From Gammaproteobacteria bacterium (GTDB lineage: Bacteria > Pseudomonadota > Gammaproteobacteria > PS1 > Pseudothioglobaceae): 11,473 nt of DNA. The notes beneath the pieces were generated by a model. The model made no database searches. It saw nothing but the letters and a program-made list of their open reading frames with translations, and was not told where the DNA came from. The stretch covers positions 1-11,473 of the forward strand of contig DQNX01000118.1 in assembly GCA_015658965.1 (NCBI GenBank), written 5' to 3'. This document shows positions 7,818 through 11,473 of the stretch, piece after piece; within the stretch, counting starts at the first letter, position 1, and every line of letters starts with the position of its first letter. A program made the position numbers and the translations under genes.

Positions 7818-7831
7818 TATACCGGTATAAT
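7818..7831 (+). promoter_or_regulatory. Palindrome overlapping a TATAAT -10 before queD
   Basis: TATACCGGTATA (7818-7829) is a perfect 12-bp palindrome. Its last four bases are shared with a consensus -10, TATAAT (7826-7831), placed 30 nt before the queD start. No good -35 lies 16-18 nt upstream; TTGAAG (7797-7802) is 23 nt away. The arrangement resembles a repressor operator over a promoter that may need an activator, but the evidence is only the sequence. Confidence 0.4.
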
Positions 7832-7844
7832 TATTGGTCTTTTT
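7821..7844 (+). terminator. Weak terminator-like hairpin after parC (alternative reading)
   Basis: In RNA, 7821-7827 (ACCGGTA) can pair with 7832-7838 (TATTGGT) using two G-U pairs around a 4-nt loop. TTTTT follows at 7840-7844. This overlaps the TATAAT and palindrome, so the same bases may be a terminator, a promoter or both. The stem is weak. Confidence 0.25.
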
Positions 7845-7861
7845 AACGATTTTTCCGAATT

Positions 7862-8239
7862 ATGTTCGTCCTAAAAATTGTCACTGATTTTGCATCTGCA
7901 CATTCACTTCGAAATTACCCGGGTAATTGCGCGCGTCTACACGGCCATAACTGGCAAGTTGAAGTTTCTGTTGAATCTGAAGTACTTAATGAAATGGGTA
8001 TTGCGATTGACTTCCGTGAAATAAAAAACCAAACCAAAAAAGTTGTCAAGAGATTGGATCATCAATATTTGAATGAAATCCCGCCTTTTGATGAGCTCAA
8101 TCCGACGGCTGAGAATATTGCTAAATATTTTTATGAAGAAGTCGGTCAATTAATTAACAACTCAGATGTTCGCGTATGCGAAGTTATTATCTGGGAAACC
8201 CCTAGAGCCTCAGTAGCTTATTCGGAGAAAAAACTATGA
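7862..8239 (+). CDS. queD: 6-carboxy-5,6,7,8-tetrahydropterin synthase
   Basis: A 125-residue member of the 6-pyruvoyl-tetrahydropterin synthase family. Zinc ligands are H14 (FASAH) and H27/H29 in C23-A-R-L-H-G-H. The CxxxHGH spacing is that of bacterial QueD rather than the mammalian-type enzyme, where the Cys is five residues from HGH. C23 with D66/H67 (RLDHQYLN) makes the catalytic triad, and E112 in IIWETP holds the pterin. It converts 7,8-dihydroneopterin triphosphate to 6-carboxytetrahydropterin, the second step towards queuosine. The next gene, folE2, makes its substrate, and the two overlap by 4 nt (ATGA), implying translational coupling. The start has no clear ribosome-binding site. 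The residues fit QueD; a folate-pathway bypass enzyme of the PTPS-III kind is unlikely because the catalytic Cys is kept. Confidence 0.94.
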   Translation: MFVLKIVTDFASAHSLRNYPGNCARLHGHNWQVEVSVESEVLNEMGIAIDFREIKNQTKKVVKRLDHQYLNEIPPFDELNPTAENIAKYFYEEVGQLINNSDVRVCEVIIWETPRASVAYSEKKL

Positions 8240-9027
8240 AATCATGCGATCTTCCTGATACACAAAATAAAAAAGACATCCGTCAAATCGTCATTGACAA
8301 AGTAGGCATTAAAGATATTTCCCACCCGATTACTTATATTGATCGTGACGGTAATAGTATGCCAACCATTGGTAACTTTACCATGACTGTAACCCTGCCA
8401 GAGCACGTTAAAGGCACACATATGTCGCGTTTTATTGAAATCCTAAATGATGGCCCATGTGAGTTTACTAGCGGAAATTTTGATAAAATTATTGAAAAAG
8501 TCCGTTCAAAGTTAGAATCTGACACTGCGCACATTACTTTGAATTTTCCATTTTTTAGAAAGAAAGTAGCACCATCATCTGGTGTAGAGTCAATGATGGA
8601 TTATCAAGTAACTTTATACGGAATTCTTGATAAAGGCGAGTCTGAGGTAATGATGAAAGTACTGGTTCCAGTGACGAGTTTATGCCCATGTTCGAAAAGT
8701 ATCTCTAAGTATGGTGCACATAACCAGCGTTCACATATCACCATTAAGGCTAAAGTTACCAAGGGCAAAACATTATATATTGAAGATCTAATTGATTTGG
8801 CTGAACGCAAGGCTTCGTGTGAGCTTTATGCGATTTTAAAACGCGAAGATGAAAAAGTGGTTACTGAAAGAGCGTATGACAATCCTGCTTTTGTTGAGGA
8901 CCTAGTGCGAGATATTGCTGTTGAGCTCAATAAAGATGAAAGAATTAATTATTACCGTCTTGAGTCAGAAAATTTTGAATCGATTCACAATCACTCGGCT
9001 TACGCTTTAATTGAAAACCAAAAATAA
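8236..9027 (+). CDS. folE2: GTP cyclohydrolase FolE2 (type IB)
   Basis: A 263-residue GTP cyclohydrolase IB, the family unrelated in sequence to FolE. It opens GTP to 7,8-dihydroneopterin triphosphate, the precursor of folate and 7-deazaguanines. Diagnostic blocks are HVKGTHMSRF (57-66), SLCPCSKSISKYGAHNQRSH (148-167) with C150 and H162, E204 in LKREDEK, YDNPAFVEDLVRD (214-226) and ESIHNHSAYA (248-257). These match the metal and substrate residues described for the Neisseria enzyme. GGAG (8224-8227) lies 8 nt before the ATG, which overlaps the queD stop. FolE2 is known in other bacteria to work with metals other than zinc and is often controlled by Zur. I do not see a convincing Zur box here, and its place in an apparently housekeeping operon suggests it may be the main cyclohydrolase. 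Confidence 0.96.
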   Translation: MKSCDLPDTQNKKDIRQIVIDKVGIKDISHPITYIDRDGNSMPTIGNFTMTVTLPEHVKGTHMSRFIEILNDGPCEFTSGNFDKIIEKVRSKLESDTAHITLNFPFFRKKVAPSSGVESMMDYQVTLYGILDKGESEVMMKVLVPVTSLCPCSKSISKYGAHNQRSHITIKAKVTKGKTLYIEDLIDLAERKASCELYAILKREDEKVVTERAYDNPAFVEDLVRDIAVELNKDERINYYRLESENFESIHNHSAYALIENQK

Positions 9028-9030
9028 ATC

Positions 9031-10086
9031 GTGCAACACAATACTGACAATTTAAGAATTACCTCAAGTGCGCCGATGATGGCGCCAAATGAACTGATGG
9101 GTGAATACCCATTAAGTGAGAATGGGTCAGCACATATTTTTCAAACCAGAAAAGCTATTAAAGACATTTTAGAAGGTCGAGATAAGCGTTTAATGGTGAT
9201 TGTAGGCCCTTGTTCTATCCATGATTCTAAGTCTGCTCGTGAGTATGCACAAAGGCTTTCAGCATTAAAAACAGAACTTAATGATGACTTATTGATTGTG
9301 ATGCGTGTGTATTTTGAAAAACCGCGCACCACGATTGGTTGGAAGGGCTTAATCAATGATCCAGACTTGGATGAAAGTTTTAACATTGACAAAGGCCTTA
9401 AGATTGCCCGCCATCTACTCATTGATTTGGCGGATATGGGTATGCCGGTAGCAGTAGAATATCTTGATTTAATCACCCCGCAATATATTTCAGATTTAAT
9501 TTCTTGGGGTGCGATTGGTGCACGCACGACTGAGAGCCAATCTCATCGTGAGCTGGCCTCAGCCTTGTCTTGCCCTGTTGGCTTTAAAAATGGCACCACA
9601 GGCTCGCTTAGTGTCGCTATTGATGCGATTAAATCTGCCAATAACCCGCATCATTTACTCTCAGTCAATAAAGAAGGCGGCGTCAGTCATTACACTTCGT
9701 CAGGCAACGAGACAGCGCATATTATTTTGCGTGGTGGTGCCGATGGGCCCAATTATTCAAAAACACACGTTGATAAAACAGTGGCACAATTAAGAGCAGA
9801 GGGTTTATTGGACAAGATTATGGTTGATTTCTCTCATGCCAACAGTCAAAAACAATTCAAAAATCAACTGCTGGTTGGTGCTGACATTGCTGGCCAAATT
9901 AGTGCTGGATCTGACGAGATTTTTGGGGTGATGATTGAGTCGCACATCAACCCGGGCAATCAGCCAGTTGGGCCGTTAGAATCACTGGAATATGGGGTTA
10001 GTATTACGGACAGCTGTATTGGTTGGGAAGACACTGAAAACCTACTCAAAACACTGGCACAAGCCGTGCAAAAAAGAAACGCATAA
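9031..10086 (+). CDS. aroG: 3-deoxy-7-phosphoheptulonate (DAHP) synthase, AroG-type
   Basis: A 351-residue type I-alpha DAHP synthase (E. coli AroG 350). It condenses phosphoenolpyruvate with erythrose 4-phosphate, the first step to chorismate. By alignment to AroG from memory, metal ligands are C61 (GPCSIHD), H269 (DFSHAN), E303 (MIESH) and D327 (ITDSC). Substrate residues are R92, K97, R165 (GARTTES), K186 and R234. D146, P150 and S211 are as in Phe-sensitive AroG, hinting at Phe control, but the isozyme is not certain. The GTG start at 9031 is chosen because NTDNLRI just after it matches AroG NDDLRI; the first in-frame ATG (about residue 16) would remove this conserved arm. There is no ribosome-binding site, and the start is 3 nt after the folE2 stop, so translation is probably coupled. 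No leader peptide or attenuator is visible. Confidence 0.95.
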   Translation: MQHNTDNLRITSSAPMMAPNELMGEYPLSENGSAHIFQTRKAIKDILEGRDKRLMVIVGPCSIHDSKSAREYAQRLSALKTELNDDLLIVMRVYFEKPRTTIGWKGLINDPDLDESFNIDKGLKIARHLLIDLADMGMPVAVEYLDLITPQYISDLISWGAIGARTTESQSHRELASALSCPVGFKNGTTGSLSVAIDAIKSANNPHHLLSVNKEGGVSHYTSSGNETAHIILRGGADGPNYSKTHVDKTVAQLRAEGLLDKIMVDFSHANSQKQFKNQLLVGADIAGQISAGSDEIFGVMIESHINPGNQPVGPLESLEYGVSITDSCIGWEDTENLLKTLAQAVQKRNA

Positions 10087-10093
10087 GTTATTG

Positions 10094-10133
10094 ATTTTAC
10101 AGTTATTTTTTTCGTTAACTATTTTTGTAAAAT
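10094..10133. repeat. AT-rich inverted repeat between aroG and gyrA
   Basis: ATTTTACA (10094-10101) and TGTAAAAT (10126-10133) are perfect 8-bp inverted arms. A nested GTTA/TAAC pair (10102-10105 and 10116-10119) and T runs lie between them. It starts 8 nt after the aroG stop codon. No T run follows the outer stem, so it is at best a weak terminator (possibly the inner hairpin with its T run at 10122-10126) or a protein-binding site. Confidence 0.4.
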
Positions 10134-10157
10134 AACCACTTTATTTGCACATTTTTG

Positions 10158-10186
10158 TTGTGTGAAAATACCACTTAGGGTACAAT
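10158..10186 (+). promoter_or_regulatory. Candidate sigma70 promoter for gyrA
   Basis: TTGTGT (10158-10163) and TACAAT (10181-10186) are separated by 17 nt, a good sigma70 arrangement. Transcription would start near 10193, leaving about 23 nt of leader. No ribosome-binding site is visible before the ATG at 10216; the leader end is T-rich (CCTTTTTTGT). Expression control by supercoiling, known for gyrA elsewhere, would act at such a -10, but this is inference. Confidence 0.5.
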
Positions 10187-10215
10187 AAAAGCTAATTTAA
10201 TTACGCCTTTTTTGT

Positions 10216-11473
10216 ATGTCTGAGAACACTGATAATCCAGAAACTTTCGAGCCTAATTTCCCCATAGTTACCATCGAAGACGAGATGCGAGATTCCTATT
10301 TGGAATACGCCATGAGTGTCATCGTTGGTCGTGCTTTGCCTGATGTTCGAGACGGTCTAAAGCCAGTACACCGCCGCGTGTTATATGCGATGGATGTTTT
10401 GGGCAACGACTACAACAAATCTTACAAAAAATCAGCCCGTATTGTCGGTGATGTGATTGGTAAATATCACCCACATGGCGACACAGCTGTGTACGACACC
10501 ATTGTTCGCATGGCGCAACCGTTTTCAATGCGCAATATCCTTATTGATGGTCAGGGTAACTTTGGTTCTGTCGATGGCGATTCTGCGGCAGCGATGCGTT
10601 ATACGGAAATCCGCATGGCCAAACTTTCGCATGAGTTATTACGCGATCTTGAAAAAGACACCGTCGATTTCAACGACAACTACGATGGTTCAGAGTCAGA
10701 GCCATCAGTACTGCCAACACGGGTACCAAACTTATTAGCAAACGGTTCATCTGGTATTGCCGTGGGTATGGCCACCAACATCCCACCACACAACCTAGGT
10801 GAAGTGATTGAGGCTTGTCTTAGAACCATCGATAATGAAAACATCACTGTTGATGAGTTATTAGAAGTCATGCCAGGGCCTGATTTCCCAACAGCCGGGA
10901 TTATCAATGGTGCTAGTGGAATACGTCAAGCTTACGAAACGGGCAAGGGTAAGATCTACCTGCGTTCAGTCTCGCACGTTGAAGGTGAAGACAAGCAGAG
11001 TATTGTGGTTACAGAGTTACCTTATCAAGTCAATAAAGCCAAGCTTATTGGTAAGATTGCAGAACTTGTTAAAGACAAGCGTATCGATGGTATTACCGGT
11101 CTTAGAGATGAATCTGATAAAGACGGTATGCGTATGGTGATTGAACTTCGTCGTGGCGAAGTGCCAGAAGTGATGCTCAATAATCTTTACAAATTAACCG
11201 AAATGCAAACGGTGTTTGGTATCAACATGGTGGCGATTGACAAAGGCATGCCTAAGTTAATGACACTTAAGGGCATCTTAGAGGCGTTTATTGCCCATCG
11301 TCGCGATGTAGTGAGCCGTCGTTCTATCTTTGATTTAAACAAAGCCAGAAATCGCGCTCATTTGTTAGAAGGTTTGTCAGTTGCATTACACAACATTGAC
11401 GAAATCATCGAGCTGATTAACGCCGCAGCCAATCCAACCGAAGCAAAAACCAGTCTGGTTGCTAAAACATGGC
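10216..11473 (+). CDS. gyrA: DNA gyrase subunit A (N-terminal 419 residues, cut by window edge)
   Basis: Open from ATG 10216 to the right edge with no stop. It begins MSENTDNPETFEPNFP and continues with YAMSVIVGRALPDVRDGLKP, a GyrA hallmark. GyrA with GyrB introduces negative supercoils. The active-site tyrosine is Y129 (AAAMRYTEIR; E. coli Y122). The quinolone-determining segment is HPHGDTAVYD, so the E. coli Ser83 position is Thr (T90) while Asp87 is kept (D94). The GSSGIAVGMATNIPPHN block and ALRDESDKDGMR-like region (LRDESDKDGMR) follow, and the visible part ends in the coiled-coil tower region (PTEAKTSLVAKTW). The C-terminal pinwheel with the GyrA box lies outside the window. IVGRALPDVRDG and HGDTAVYDT distinguish it from ParC, found upstream on the same strand. 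Confidence 0.98.
   Translation, partial: MSENTDNPETFEPNFPIVTIEDEMRDSYLEYAMSVIVGRALPDVRDGLKPVHRRVLYAMDVLGNDYNKSYKKSARIVGDVIGKYHPHGDTAVYDTIVRMAQPFSMRNILIDGQGNFGSVDGDSAAAMRYTEIRMAKLSHELLRDLEKDTVDFNDNYDGSESEPSVLPTRVPNLLANGSSGIAVGMATNIPPHNLGEVIEACLRTIDNENITVDELLEVMPGPDFPTAGIINGASGIRQAYETGKGKIYLRSVSHVEGEDKQSIVVTELPYQVNKAKLIGKIAELVKDKRIDGITGLRDESDKDGMRMVIELRRGEVPEVMLNNLYKLTEMQTVFGINMVAIDKGMPKLMTLKGILEAFIAHRRDVVSRRSIFDLNKARNRAHLLEGLSVALHNIDEIIELINAAANPTEAKTSLVAKTW

Noticed and set aside
7818..7829. Zur box controlling folE2
   Set aside because: The palindrome lacks the GTTATANTATAAC-type core of the known gammaproteobacterial Zur sites, so I list it only as an unknown operator candidate.
10094..10133. 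Insertion-sequence or integration-site remnant between aroG and gyrA
   Set aside because: The inverted arms are only 8 bp and purely AT-rich, with no flanking direct repeat and no transposase fragment, so chance or a weak terminator explains them better.
1..11473. Defence, toxin-antitoxin, phage, transposon or CRISPR system
   Set aside because: Every substantial frame is explained by a housekeeping or metabolic gene, or by one small conserved-looking hypothetical. No repeats, recombinases or typical defence domains were seen.

Overview
The window reads as about 11.5 kb of chromosome from a moderately AT-rich gammaproteobacterium. It is gene-dense and almost entirely on the + strand. Proteins such as ParC, GyrA, QueD and the AroG-type DAHP synthase look clearly gammaproteobacterial. 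A sulfide:quinone oxidoreductase-like flavoprotein suggests sulfur chemistry. From memory of similar sequences I would guess a marine sulfur oxidiser of the SUP05/Thioglobus or bathymodiolin-symbiont kind, but that is inference and the window does not prove it.

Layout. (1) 1-322, minus strand: the N-terminal part of a RutE-like nitroreductase-family protein, running off the left edge. (2) 357-2263, plus strand: a compact cluster of an acidic conserved hypothetical protein, an SQR-like FAD oxidoreductase 1 nt downstream, and a HinT-type HIT protein. (3) 2343-5141: gcvP, a full-length single-chain glycine dehydrogenase with no gcvT or gcvH beside it. (4) 5142-5536: a 395-nt non-coding stretch with two hairpins and a candidate parC promoter. 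(5) 5537-7774: parC. (6) 7862-10086: a tight trio of queD, folE2 (4-nt overlap) and an AroG-type DAHP synthase starting at GTG (3-nt gap). (7) 10087-10215: an AT-rich inverted repeat and a good sigma70-like promoter. (8) 10216 to the right edge: the first 419 codons of gyrA.

How the genes work together. FolE2 makes dihydroneopterin triphosphate from GTP. QueD uses this for the queuosine/7-deazaguanine pathway, and it also feeds folate synthesis. The DAHP synthase opens the shikimate pathway, whose chorismate gives the p-aminobenzoate half of folate, so the trio could co-supply both halves of folate plus the queuosine precursor. GcvP belongs to glycine/one-carbon metabolism and also connects to folate. 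ParC and GyrA are the A subunits of the two type II topoisomerases. Here they lie on the same strand, less than 2.5 kb apart, with the trio between them.

I found no RNA genes, CRISPR array, transposon, prophage or defence locus. Nothing here is convincing as a wholly new system. The most interesting points are the SQR-like enzyme lacking one of the three usual SQR cysteines with its uncharacterised partner, the queD-folE2-aroG grouping, and the parC/gyrA proximity with matching upstream promoter elements.
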